A stretch of DNA of 64,000 bases from assembly GCA_015832175.1 (NCBI GenBank), contig WJXW01000002.1, positions 2,480,001 to 2,544,000 of the forward strand, read 5' to 3'. Positions 1 to 10,790 of the stretch are shown here, piece after piece (within the stretch, counting starts at the first letter, position 1; each line of letters starts with the position of its first letter). Made by a program: the position numbers and the translations under genes. This DNA is from Paraphaeosphaeria minitans. Lineage: Eukaryota > Ascomycota > Dothideomycetes > Pleosporales > Didymosphaeriaceae. The notes under the pieces were generated by a model. It searched no databases. It was not told the origin of the DNA and was given only the letters and a program-made list of their open reading frames with translations.

Positions 1-2
1 AC

Positions 3-1845
3 GACTATGCCTTCTTCAAAGACATCATTGAACCTGCTGCGGATGACGCTAACTGGAGAGTCGAGAATGAGAAGCTCTCGGAAGCCGATACCATCAGAAG
101 GATGTCTGTCCCGCATGTTGACTTTCGGCTTCCTATTGCACCTTGGGATAAGTTTTCTTGCAGAGATACATGTGAGTCAGAAATCAATACACAAGCGCGA
201 TTTCTTCTATGGGTAAAGCGCAACCACATGAAATCAGCAGCAACATGGCATGGGGTGTCGGAGCTTGAAAGAACGCTTCCGTTAGCACCCTTCCCATATG
301 AATCAGGAGAGGTCTCGACCGAAGAGCAGCTTCACGGAGAGGACGTATTGACCAAGATGCTCGCCGAAATGGCCATGGGCGAGATTGCAACGAGCTCTAC
401 TGGCATGTGGAAGAGAGACGGCCTCCGTGTATTTGAAGATGAGGAACATCGCGAAGAAATCTTGACGCCTGCCGATCTAGGAGAGCACACAGATATGGAT
501 TCCCTGGTCAGGAAACGGCAGCTCGGACTGCAAGAGGTCGTCGAAGATCATGGCAACTTGTCCCAATCAAAGCCATCAGCACCCACAGCGGTTGCTGGAA
601 CTCTGAAACCTCGACACGATCTGATAGAGAGCCATCATTGGAGGACCGGGCCGTCGGTGTCGAGTGGAAACGCTTTGCCGTGTGCGATTGAAGCCTGGCA
701 GAAGGACCTTCAACCCAATGCCACACGCAATAGGTCTTTGCAAGCACGGGACAAAGAACAGAGTCTTATGTTCGGCGGCAAGTTCTCCGCATCTAGTGCT
801 CTAGATAATTTCATGGCGTTACATGGAATGACCGCAAAGCGACCCCCAGAGCCTCCGCTTCCTTCGCCTATCCAACCTATTAAACAGGCGCGCAACGACG
901 AGAATGGGCTGTCAACAATGAGTATTCAAATGGCCCCAAAACCAGTGCGAAAGCCAATTGATTTGCCACTACTACCTGAGACTATGCCTCCTTGCTCATT
1001 CGTCATCTCTTCCACTTTACTGCAACAGCGAAGTCTTTCGAAGCAGATTGAGACATTGTATGCGGACGCGGAATTCGTGTGTCGGGACTTCGACTCGCAA
1101 CTTGCAGTGAGCAAAGAAGCAGACCTCATCTTGTCGCCTTCGACGGGCCTCATGTTGACAACGTTGCAGCAATTGAAGCAAAGGGCTCTTCCTGGCCAGC
1201 CAGAGTACTCACTAGTCAAGGAGCGTATGTACTCACTCAAAGATGTGTATGAACGACTCGTAGTCCTGGTTAGCGAAGGGCTTAGCCGAGAGCTGGAGCA
1301 ACAGAGCTTCGGCCAATGTTCAGATCGCAGGGACCAGGAAGCTATCACCGAGTACGAGAATATTGCTGCGAAGTTGGATGGCGAGGTGCTCGTTCAATAC
1401 ATACCGGGCGGAGAACAGGCACTTGCACGATCGGTCGTGATCGAGATGGTACAGTTCGGCTTGCCTCATGGTTCCCAAGACATCGGTGATATCAAACTTC
1501 TCCCTGACCAGACCACTGCAAGTATCCGACGCTGATGTTCCATACAAACTCTAACATAGGCAGTGGGAACTTTTCCTCCGTCGCGCGGGTCTCAACACTT
1601 TCGCTGCACAGGTCATCCTCGCTCTCCTCAAAGATCCGGTCGACTGGCCACAATTTTCGGAAAGCACGTCTGACGATGGGTCCAACCCAAAGCAGACGCG
1701 CGGGCTACTCACGTTTCTGTTCATGTCAGCGATGACTCGTGAGCAAACCTTCCAGGCGGTTCTGGGTGGCAGCAGGATTTTGAGCAGGGCCAGCACGCTG
1801 TTGGATGAGCGCTGGCTTAGTGCCGCACATGGATTTCGAATGTAA
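3..1845 (+). CDS. DUF7102-like protein with an XPF-nuclease-like region (5' partial)
   Basis: The reading frame is open from the left edge, so the start lies outside the window. Exons are 3-1517 and 1564-1845, giving at least 598 residues. The first two thirds is low-complexity and polar. From about visible residue 330 there is a conserved-looking alpha/beta region (motifs SFVISSTLLQQRSL, LSPSTGLMLTTLQQLKQR, ERLVVLVSEG) that resembles the ERCC4/XPF nuclease-like fold and, from memory, the fungal DUF7102 family. The second exon encodes WELFLRRAGLNTFAAQVIL and closes the domain. The intron of 46 nt starts with GCAAGT rather than GT. GC donors are a known minor class, and only this choice keeps the frame. 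A role in meiotic crossover or DNA repair is a guess from the fold, not something the sequence proves. Confidence 0.7.
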
Positions 1846-2713
1846 TGAATGGGCAAGTGAATCACCACGAGAAGAATGTGGAGAGCTGTCATAGAATGTA
1901 TCCGTATGGACAAATTCCCTCGCGCATGTTGATGACGGATGGTGGTGCCTTGGAGGGTGAGAATGTTCTGACGAACTTTAATCACACTGAATGTTTAGCT
2001 TCTTACCTGGCTTCATCTTTGGTTTTGCATGTGGATCATGGGGCATACATGCATTTTCACTTTGCCTGCTACTTCCAAGTTGGAGCGTGGTAGCATATAC
2101 CCTAGGTATCTATGGAACCTTGGTCATTTGTGTACAGAAAAACACGCCGCTGATCACAAGCAGAAGCGCTAATCAGCCTTCTGTCCAAATCCGATCCACT
2201 CTAGTAGTCTAGCACGTCTCTTCTTAGCTCTTGAATGCGACAGCGTGTTTCTTGTATACGCACCATTGTTCGGGTCATCCAGAGGTGGTGCAGATGTCGC
2301 TTTAACAGTTACAAATCTGCGGAACATCCCTACGGTTTCCAATCCGTTCGCACCATTTGATATCTTCCTTCAGGTTCTCGCTTATGAATACATAGGTACA
2401 CTCCAAGAACTATTCGAAAATGTTGGCGTGCATCGTCGGAAAGTGTTGTGCTGTTAAGTGGCCGAGGAGGCGAATACCGTAGGTACCCCGCCACTGTGCC
2501 CACAGGCCAACCCAATCACGCCACAAGACCTTCAATCGACGATAGCTGCAACATCATCTTCCATCCATCTTACACATTTTCCGCCGGAGGCACAGTATCA
2601 ATTGCGGCGGTGAAGCAGCAAAGGAATCCCCATAAAGAGGCCAATACTGCCCTGGAGGGGAAACGCTCTGTTCTAGCTTGCACAACACATTCCCCTACAA
2701 CGGCTTCACCCCG
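1846..2713. other. intergenic region, no gene seen
   Basis: This holds the 3' flank of the preceding gene and the promoter of the TPR gene. The short ORFs here show no family motif and no clear splice structure. Confidence 0.5.
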
Positions 2714-4479
2714 ATGGCACCCAAACCAGAATCGTATATCTACAACCTTGGCTCCTTCAACCGCAAGGTTAGCACTGCAAGCCCGGCGGCCCAGGTGTGG
2801 TTTGATCGGGGCCTGATATGGAGCTACGCATTCCACCATGAAGAGGCGGATAGGTGTAAGAGAAGACACTATGTTTTTAGATCGCGAACTGAGATTAGAT
2901 AGGTTTTCAATACGCTTTAGAAGAGGATCCTGGTTTCGCGATGGCCTACTGGGGTGTGAGTCGACAGCTGTTAGGTGCAAAGGTTGAATGCTGATCTGCA
3001 CAGCGCGCCTTCGCCCTAGGACCAAACTACAACAAGCCCTGGGAACTCTTCGACCCGGAAGAATTGAAGGCTAGCATCGAGCAGATCGACATTGCAAATG
3101 CAAAGGCAAAGGACAATGCAGATGATGTGACCGATGTAGAAAAGGCTCTCATAGACGCCATCCAATCTCGCGTGCCGAAGAGCTTGGACGACAAACATTT
3201 CCGCGCTTGTAATGAGGCTTATGCTGGAGCTATGGGTTCCGTATACACAGAATTCCCTGGAGACCTTGACGTCGCTACGCTCTACGCAGATGCTCTCATG
3301 AACCTTTCCGCCTGGGACCTCTGGGATCTCAAGACGGGCGAGCCTAGACCTGGAGCCCGCACCTTGGAGGCAAAAACAGTCCTCGCAAAAGCATTAACCC
3401 AGGAGGGCGTGAACAAGCATCCTGGCGTCTTGCACATGTTCATTCATCTGATGGAGATGTCAAAAACCCCAGAGGCTGCCTTGGTCGCTGCAGATCATCT
3501 GCGCAACCTCTGCCCAGAAGCGGGCCACCTGGTCCACATGGGAAGCCACATAGACATCCAAGTAGGGGACTACCGACGTGCCGTTGCCTCGAATGCGGAG
3601 GCGTGCATCGCCGACGAGAAGTTCTTTTGCGAGCAAGGCGGTGACGACTTCTACACCATCTACCGACTGCATGATTACCATTTTCTTGCATACGCGGCAA
3701 TGTTTGCAGGGCAATACCATGTTGCAATCGATGCGGTCGCGCGGTTAGAGCTTTCGCTTACCCCAGAACTTGTGACCAAGCTTACGGACTGGGTTGAGGC
3801 TTTTACTAGCATCCGCGTGGAAGTGCTGGTGCGCTTCGGCCGGTGGGACGATCTCATTGCCCTCCAGGTTCCGCGAAAGGAAGATCAGGCGTTGTATGCG
3901 GTACTGACCGCAATGATCCACTACGGCAGGGGCGTCGCATTTGCGGCCTCAGGTGACGTTGGAAAGGCCTCCGAGGAGCGTGAGCTGCTTTATGCAGCGG
4001 TGGACAGGATTCCACAGTCACGCATATCTGTGACGCCCGTCAACAAGAGCCATACGGTGATGCAGGTTGCGAAAGCGATGCTCGACGGTGAACTTGAGTA
4101 TCGCAAAGGTAATTACGATGTCGCGTTCAAGCATCTTGAGAAGGCCGTCGAGCTCGAAGATGGCCTCAACTACGCCGAGCCATGGCCATGGATGATGCCG
4201 TCTCGACATGCATACGCTGCTCTCCTCCTGGAGCAGGGTCGCATTAAGGAGGCGGCTATAGCCTACGCGGCGGATCTGGGACTAGACGATCACATTATCA
4301 GGGCTCGACAGCACCCGAACAATGTCTGGGCGCTGCAGGGGTATTTTGAGTGCTTGGGCAAGCTGGGAAGGATTGAGGAAGCGAAGATCATCGGCCAGCA
4401 ATTGCAGGTTGCGCAAGCGGTTGCGGATGTTGATGTACAATCCAGTTGTTACTGTCGGACCTCCTGCTGCGGGACCTGA
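2714..4479 (+). CDS. TPR-repeat protein of unknown function
   Basis: Three exons (2714-2855, 2903-2955, 3004-4479) encode 556 residues. The first ATG of the frame is MAPKPESYIYNLGSF. Both introns are short (47 and 48 nt) with GTAAGA and GTGAGT donors, and splicing joins EEADR-CFQYALEEDP and AMAYWG-RAFALGPNYNKPWE into one conserved N-terminal block. The rest is a row of helical TPR-like repeats, for example MFIHLMEMSKTPEAALVAAD, HLVHMGSHIDIQVGDYRRAV and ALLLEQGRIKEAAIAY. The family is widespread in fungi and bacteria and is annotated only as TPR domain protein. TPRs normally bind protein partners, and none can be named here. No signal peptide or membrane segment is visible, so it is probably cytosolic. 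The C-terminus ends in a Cys-rich tail (SSCYCRTSCCGT) that may be lineage-specific. Confidence 0.85.
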
Positions 4480-4881
4480 CAGGTCGGTGACAGGTTGGTC
4501 TACCTATGTAGTATGTACCGGGGATGATCGCAACCATGCTGTTGGGTATCTAGATCAAACTTCACCATGGTGTAAGCCCTATTTCGTCACGTGCCGAACG
4601 CATCCTTCGCAATTGCTTCCGAAGCTCACATGCAGGGCTTGTCCACCAGGAACGTTCTGCGTGTGCATTGCGCGAGCGGATTTGCCGTTACGAAGTGGAG
4701 CCTCGGTGTTGTGTGCTCCGCAATTTTTGAGTCTTGACAAGCTTTCGCAAATTGATCGCCACAAACCCGTGTTCCAGCCAAGCGCAAATTCTCCCTGCTT
4801 GCCGTATCCAGACACGCCTGCGTCTCACTACCAACCGCTATCGCCGACCATTTGGGATGAGCAAACGATGACCCTTTCGGT
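4480..4881. other. intergenic region upstream of the rhodopsin-like gene
   Basis: A long frame crosses this stretch but shows no domain. I looked for a lost first transmembrane exon of the next gene and did not find one. Confidence 0.4.
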
Positions 4882-6142
4882 ATGCCCACGGTTCCTCCCG
4901 TGCGTTCGCTGGGGGTTCAGGCCCCGTCTTGGACGAGGAGTCGTGTGCCCCGCGGTGGAGATGACGAAAACTGTGAGCGCGAACAGGACGGTCCTTTGCA
5001 TCTGCAATTGACGGCCTTGCTCTTCCAACTCATGTTCACCGTGTCGGCCATTATGGGTGTCCAGTATGGAACAGGGCGGCACATGCGCACGCTCGCCCCT
5101 CCCGACTTTGAGAAGGCGCTGATGGTATGCTTGGTTTCCCCCTGAATCGTCAGTTTGCTAACACCTGAGATTAGTATTGGTACCTTTGCTACCCCGCCTA
5201 CCGCATGGCCATGATAGCAGCAAAGATATCGGTCGGTCTCTTCCTCCTCCGCGTCGCTGTCCAACCGCATTACCGGCGCATCATCTACGTTGTTATGGGC
5301 GCAACAGTCGCTACTGGCCTTGTTTTCTTCTTCGTCTCCGTTCTGCAATGCCACCCGGTCAGCTATTTCTGTTTACCGGCAGTGGAGTGTGCGTCGACAT
5401 CGACATCATCATTGGTGTCGCCTTCGCATACAGCGGCGTTGCATCGGTTTGCGACTTCACCTTTGGTATACTACCCATTTCCCTAGTATGGAACTTGAAC
5501 ATGGCAAAGAACCAGAGGCTCATGTTGATTCCCATCCTAAGTATGGCATGCGTGTAAGTGAATGACGCGGTCTGTCACAGAGGAATTGTTTGCTGACGAT
5601 GGTACTACAGCGCGAGTGTTGCAGTCACCGTCCGCATGGGTTACTTGATGAAATTTAAGAGTCCTGATTTCCTCTGGGATACTCTTGACGTAGCTGTGTG
5701 GTCCGAAATCGAGAAAGGCTTGGCCATCACAGCTGGCAGTCTCGCTACCCTACGCCCCCTCTACCGAGCCATTACGAAGCGCCTCTTAGGATGGACCGAT
5801 GCCGGCACGGAAACTTTTCCTACGCAACGCAAGGCGGATTCGCGAAAACGGTACCGCACGCCATCCTTTAATCATCACAAGAAGAGTGGACCGTTCAGTC
5901 TCGTGTCGATAACACGGGCTGGAGATGAAGTATCGAGGAGTAGCGCGGAAAGTGAAGAGCAATTCGCCGCTCGAACGGGAAGATCAGCACCTCCCAAGTT
6001 GAGTAATGACCTCGTTGCGGCCAACGAAGACAGAAAAGGGTTCAACTCGTGGAGGATCCAGGTTGGCGATCGAAGCGATGAAGACCTGACCGTCGCTCGT
6101 GGAATTACCAGACAGACAGATATCTTTCTTGGAAAGCAGTAA
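4882..6142 (+). pseudogene. fungal rhodopsin-domain (PTH11/SAT4-like) membrane protein, frameshifted
   Basis: The translation matches the fungal seven-helix rhodopsin-domain family: MFTVSAIMGVQYGTGRHM, YWYLCYPAYRMAMIAAK, VSVLQCHPVSYF, VDIDIIIGVAFAYSG, DFTFGILPISLVWNLNM and GLAITAGSLATLRPLYRAI, in the usual order. Exons end or begin at 5124/5175 and 5553/5611 with good splice sites. Two defects are visible. Near 5370-5380 the frame shifts by one base between SYF and FTGSGVCVDID, where the family normally has a Trp. No intron of realistic size can repair this. Upstream, the residues before LTALLFQLMF do not resemble the family and the first helix is missing. The rest (about six helices, then a 120-residue polar tail) is well preserved, so the loss is recent or one base was missed in the assembly. 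Members of this family include putative surface sensors, but many are uncharacterised. Confidence 0.65.
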
Positions 6143-6710
6143 CCATCACTGAATGTGACGAGCGGATCACTATTTGAAAACATACTTGTTCTAATGAAAT
6201 AATCAAATATCTTTATGAAGAGTGGCTGCTTCCCAGGGAAAAAGTGATGAGTGTCGGAAAGATACGTCTTGCAAGGTTTACTCGGTCCCATCATGCTGTT
6301 CCAATACGCGCATCCTTTTTTACGTTGGTCGGTCACGAAAATAGCTGAGCATTTCGAGTCAAGTGAGAGGTCTGCCTCTGGCCAACACAAGCTCTGGGGG
6401 CTTCAGTCGAATGGAACACTATAGAGGCTTTATGGGCATGTATATCATACTCGTACAATTGCGTAGAAGTGCCGTGTTCATGCTCAGCGCTCTTCTTTCC
6501 GTTTCCGGCTAGGGCCACTTGAATGCTCGTCTGATAGTCTGACTTGTGCACGTATCTGTATCGCGTGACACCGCGACCACCCTCGTGCACTGATAGGCAG
6601 CTCCGCGACTGGCATGAAACCTTCGACAATCTCGCTGTCTTGGACAGAACAATGCTAAACCGGGCTCACCGAACAACCATATTGACATTTTGATTGCGGT
6701 AGACTATACG
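6143..6710. other. convergent 3' intergenic region
   Basis: This lies between the tails of the rhodopsin-like gene (plus) and the Osh gene (minus). I see no coding signal and expect 3' UTRs of both. Confidence 0.5.
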
Positions 6711-8180
6711 TCAATGTAGAGTTGAGGAATACTTAGCTCGGAGCATCGCTTCGACCTGCGTATCGTGGATTTCTTCCGCGGAGATTTTTGCATCTCCATT
6801 AGGCGTTGCCTCTACCTGCCCTTCTACCATCCTGTCTTCGAGTTTCAACTGTCGGATCTCTTCTGTCGACTCCATAGAAGTGCCGACAACACTGGATTGC
6901 TCGCTGTGCAGCTGCTGTTCCGTCCTCGGAAGAGTTTGTCCGCTTCCACCGTTACCTTCCGCTTCGTTCTTGTTTTGTATGCCATTATTGTTGACCACTT
7001 GACCTGTCGGAAGAAGGTCGCCGTGGTATGGCTTCTTTAGGCTCGCGATCGCATCGACGTCAATCTTCCAGATTCCACCTTCAGGATCGACTGTAAAGGA
7101 CTGCTTATCAGCTGTATACAGCTTTTCGAAGATGGGGTCGCTATCTTGTCTTCGGAAGAACGATCTTTGCCATTGCTCGCCACGCGCATTCTCGTCTCGA
7201 CGCATCTGTCGCTGACCCTCTTCAACAATCGATTTAGCGTCGGCGGTACCCTTCATGTCACCCTTTTGTAAAGCGTCAATTACACCGCCCCAGGCTCTTC
7301 GAGATTCCCACGGATCCTGCTCGGAGCGGTCCGCTACGGTGATTGATACCGGTTTCTGGACACCAACATCGAGTTGTTCTATTTCCTCTCCAGATCGTGC
7401 ATCGTGTACACTGTATTGGCCATTCCAGGAACCTTTCGCAGTGTACAAGTCATCTGTGGGTGCGGCCGTCCTGTAAGTTCTCGCTTCGAAGCCGTTCTTG
7501 CTACCACTCCCAAGTCCCAGCAGACTCTTTCCCTCAAATTTGATCTCCGAGACAATACCGCTGGACGATATGATGCTATAACTCGATACTAGTTCCGGAT
7601 ATGGTCTCCCGCTCAGAAGGCCTTTGACCTTTACATTGGGGACTGGGATCAGATAGTCCTCGGAATATTTGTCGATGTGCAGTATTGCATATCCTTTTTG
7701 CTTGATGCTCACACTTCCTGTGAATGTGATCTCCTGTTGGGTGAAGCCCTCGGCTCTGATACCGTGATTGTGGTTCCACAAGTAGCACGCCGTTATTGGA
7801 GGATGGTGGCTGACTTGCTCAGACACCAGCCTAGTTTCGCCAGATTCATCTTTCCAAACGCCCAGGAACAACTCCCCAAGGAATGCATTCAAGGGCTTCT
7901 TTACTCCTTCTTCTTCCCTTCGACCTGCATACTGTTGGTTTCTCAGTGAGCCGAGGAACCATTTCAATACTAGCAACGCTCTTTTTTCTGGGTCCTCCTC
8001 CAGCGCTGGCGCAACGAACAATGACGGGTGATCAGCCCAGTACTGTGGTAATTCGACGGTTGAGAACTCGCCCAGAACAAATGGTGGGGCTGTGATGTTA
8101 CTGAGATCCCCCTGTATCGTGGCTATGGAGGCCAAGAATTCTTTCAACGTGGACCGGTTTGACACGATAGAATTCGACAT
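6711..8180 (-). CDS. oxysterol-binding protein homologue, Osh4/Kes1-like
   Basis: A single exon of 489 residues from the ATG MSNSIVSNRS; the frame extends a few codons further upstream but with no ATG. It is almost entirely one OSBP-related lipid-binding domain. Recognisable parts are the lid-region start (STLKEFLASIATIQGDLSNI), the KPLNAFLGE motif (residues 95-103; KPLNPILGE in the family) and the signature EQVSHHPP (121-128), whose His pair contacts the PI4P headgroup. There is no PH, ankyrin or GOLD domain, which fits the short Kes1 type that exchanges sterol and PI4P between ER and Golgi/endosome membranes. The last 90 residues are Gln/Glu/Ser-rich and not conserved-looking. The family assignment is very secure; which yeast Osh protein is the true orthologue is less so. 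Confidence 0.93.
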   Translation of the reverse strand: MSNSIVSNRSTLKEFLASIATIQGDLSNITAPPFVLGEFSTVELPQYWADHPSLFVAPALEEDPEKRALLVLKWFLGSLRNQQYAGRREEEGVKKPLNAFLGELFLGVWKDESGETRLVSEQVSHHPPITACYLWNHNHGIRAEGFTQQEITFTGSVSIKQKGYAILHIDKYSEDYLIPVPNVKVKGLLSGRPYPELVSSYSIISSSGIVSEIKFEGKSLLGLGSGSKNGFEARTYRTAAPTDDLYTAKGSWNGQYSVHDARSGEEIEQLDVGVQKPVSITVADRSEQDPWESRRAWGGVIDALQKGDMKGTADAKSIVEEGQRQMRRDENARGEQWQRSFFRRQDSDPIFEKLYTADKQSFTVDPEGGIWKIDVDAIASLKKPYHGDLLPTGQVVNNNGIQNKNEAEGNGGSGQTLPRTEQQLHSEQSSVVGTSMESTEEIRQLKLEDRMVEGQVEATPNGDAKISAEEIHDTQVEAMLRAKYSSTLH

Positions 8181-9222
8181 TTTCGCGTTTGGTATGCGCA
8201 CAAGTTATGCTAGAAACCCAGTCATTCTGGGTGAAAGTACAAATGGTCTTTGTCGGACCTGCAACGCTAGCGCTGGAGTCATGACGTCGCTGGTTCACCT
8301 CACGCGAGGCGCAGCAACCCCCAGGTTAACTGCGACATGCAGCTATACCTACCGTAGCTCAAGAACATGAATCTCAATTGAAGTTGCTGAGAGTCTAAAG
8401 TCTGTTTAGATTTCCACCTGTCTACGGTTCCTCTTGGTTTTATTGCAAGTTAACCAACATTCAGCTAGGAGGCCAAGGTTTGTGTCTTAACACGAGGATT
8501 TCCCCAGGCTCATATAGTTCTTGCTACATTGGTCGAATGTTTTGGGTGCTCAGCGTGCGCTATCAGTATTGTGCTACTGGGACTTTCTGTGCCTTTTGAA
8601 CAGTGTAACAACTAGTTCGAATTCAGAGGAACGCGGTGATCAAGATAATAATTGATAGTGTCGGGTCGAGTCCTCGTAGGTAGGGGCTGGTCCGGCAAGA
8701 CTGGTGTTCATCTGGGGCTGTGTCGGGCAGAGCGACTGGAAGCACCCCACCAGAATGCACGTGTCCTGTCATGCTCCTTTGCACGGAGGGTTGAACATAG
8801 AAGTAACATCAATGTACCACTTACATCTAGAGCCTAAGCCGAATTTCCAGCAGAACAGATTCCAGACCAAAAAGCTCCCTATTTCCCATAGTAATCCCGT
8901 AACTGTTCGTTATCACCATAACCACGCGTCTGACTTTACTTAACCCCACGATACCATGATGCCGGCGACCTGTCATAGGTACCATGCGCTGTCATCACGA
9001 GCATGCCGTGCGCCGTTGGTGAGTATTGGTGATGATGCTGCCGAGATGAAAGCACTAGCAACGTAGGCTATAGCTTGCCTCAGCCCGACGTCCAGCGCTG
9101 AACTCTGTTGAGCATGCTGCCTCTAATGTACAATGCGAGATATGATAAGAGACATTCGTACCGGTGGGTTGGTATTGCTGTGCGGTCGTGAGTCCCTCAA
9201 TCGCTTGCATTTCCGGGTCAAG
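8181..9222. other. intergenic region
   Basis: This is the promoter side of the Osh gene. I see no convincing ORF, tRNA or repeat. Confidence 0.5.
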
Positions 9223-9415
9223 ATGCGTTTTTTTGCTGCTCACCTTCCTGCATTCGCGGCCCTGGTTTCAAGCCTACCCTATCCATTCACCAAGAACACC
9301 CGCAGCATTGGAGTTACACGCTCTCTGGATCCGACAAGACATCAAGACTGCGATCAATGCTTCCCTTCCCAATGTGACTATTTTCGCAACCGGCGGCACT
9401 ATCGCGTCACAACTC
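9223..9415 (+). pseudogene. relic of a secreted L-asparaginase N-terminus
   Basis: Two adjacent frames together resemble the start of a type II fungal asparaginase. From 9223 one frame gives a signal-peptide-like MRFFAAHLPAFAALVSSLP followed by PFTKNT. A second frame then gives RQDIKTAINASLPNVTIFATGGTIAS, which contains the strongly conserved first active-site motif TGGTIA with its catalytic Thr. After this motif all family similarity stops, and the next gene's 3' end begins about 275 bp downstream. Roughly 300 further residues, including the second active-site Thr-Asp and Lys motifs, are missing. I read this as a truncated, frameshifted gene remnant. It could also be a diverged first exon, but no continuation was found. 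Confidence 0.6.
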
Positions 9416-9690
9416 ACCTCGAGGCCGTCAGTGCAATTCAGTTTCCAGATTGAGCGCTCACGTACCTTCATTCTACCCCAAAGAACGCGCGCTACATCAC
9501 ATGAAATTATCCGTTCATGTCAAAATAAGAAATACATTGCTAAAGCAGCAGCATCGGTACTGAATCCGCATACCGGTCCGACTGTATGAGTCTTGCGGGT
9601 TTTGCACAAAGGAAACCAGCCATCTGTCGTCATATGTACAATGTCGCCTCTAATCTCTGTCTCGGTGGCCATGTCGCTGGTCGTTGCTCC

Positions 9691-10172
9691 TTACTCCTTC
9701 GTGTCGGGGTCCTGAAGGATGCCCTCGGCTTCCAACCGTCGGCGGGCCTCCTCGAGAGCCCATGTTTGGATGCTATGCAGCGTTAGCCCTATGCACACGG
9801 CTCAAGCACGTCATCATGTCGTCGCCACACCTCCCAAGAATGTAGCTGTTTGCTCTGCTTGTACGAGTGTCAGGACATGTCCACGTACCTAGTGTCCGGT
9901 TTGAACGCATATGCTACAATCGCCACGGCAAAACTGCCATAGAATCCCCAGTACCAGACGCCTTCCCACCCCTCCTTCTGGTACTTCTCACCCGGCTTGA
10001 CGCCAAACAGCCATCCCGACGGGGGGTCGTAGCTCGGGCCGTGGCCACCTTGCGCGCTCTTCGTCTGCGAGAATGTTCGGCGGAAGGACAGTGGGAACTT
10101 GATGTTGGGCTGGCGTGTCGCAACAGCGGTCGAGGTGCGCGCGGCGGCGCGGAGGGGGGCGAGCGAAGGCAT
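9691..10172 (-). CDS. mitochondrial complex I subunit ESSS (NDUFB11 homologue)
   Basis: Two exons, 9889-10172 and 9691-9772, joined across a 116-nt intron, give 121 residues. The start at 10172 (MPSLAPLRAAARTST) gives an Arg/Ser/Thr-rich, acid-free N-terminus typical of a mitochondrial presequence. The mature part has the ESSS hallmarks: YDPPSGWLFGVKPGEKY, KEGWEGVWYWGF, one transmembrane segment (YGSFAVAIVAYAF), then KPDTSIQTWALEEARRRLEAEG and a short acidic end. The splice restores the conserved KPDT-SIQTWALEEA join. The protein is an accessory subunit of the membrane arm of NADH:ubiquinone oxidoreductase. The same frame stays open to 10331, but the extra N-terminus is unlike the family and is probably 5' UTR. 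Confidence 0.92.
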
Positions 10173-10790
10173 TGAGTCCCGAAATACGTATGCGGTGTAC
10201 GGTGGGTGGAGATATGTGAGTCGTGGCGGGCGCCGAAGCGAGAAGGCGGCGTGGAGTTGTGGAGGAGCTGTTGTCGTGGGTGGGTTTAGGTTGTCGTCGG
10301 CGAGACGGCGAAGCTTGGCGGAAGGAGTCACGTTTCGGCTTAGTGGCTGCGGGCGTGGGGGCTCCGTCTATCGGAAGACGTCCCTGACACACACGCGAAT
10401 GAGAGGACCATGGAAGTGTTCAACAAGATCGAACATGGAATCATTGTCTGAATTCGAAATGAACTATCTACCTACAATGCTGACATTCATTATCCGCAAC
10501 CGAAATGCCTCTTCTATATATCATGCGGCAACTCATCTACCACTGTGGCAACACACGCGTCAAGCCATGTGTACGCGAAAATGCTTCAAAGTCCTGAACG
10601 CCAGTCTCTGGTACCCAATGCATTTGCGTCATAATTCGTCATCTCCCTCTCCTGTTCAACGTAGTCCACTCCGATTCTTTATCATCCTACCCCAACTCGT
10701 GACCTGGTGAATCGCAGCGCGGCGAACATGCCCGGGATGCCTCAACATCAGGCAAACACTTTCACAAGGAATATTGGGAACCCTTGATAG
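10173..10790. other. intergenic region between ESSS and CHMP7 genes
   Basis: This is the promoter of the complex I subunit gene and the 3' flank of the CHMP7 gene. The plus-strand ORF crossing 10099-10710 overlaps the ESSS exon in antisense and shows no domain, so it is not called. Confidence 0.5.

Noticed and set aside
4322..5011. 229-residue plus-strand ORF overlapping the TPR gene end
   Set aside because: It overlaps the well-supported TPR exon in another frame, and the rest shows no similarity to the following membrane protein.
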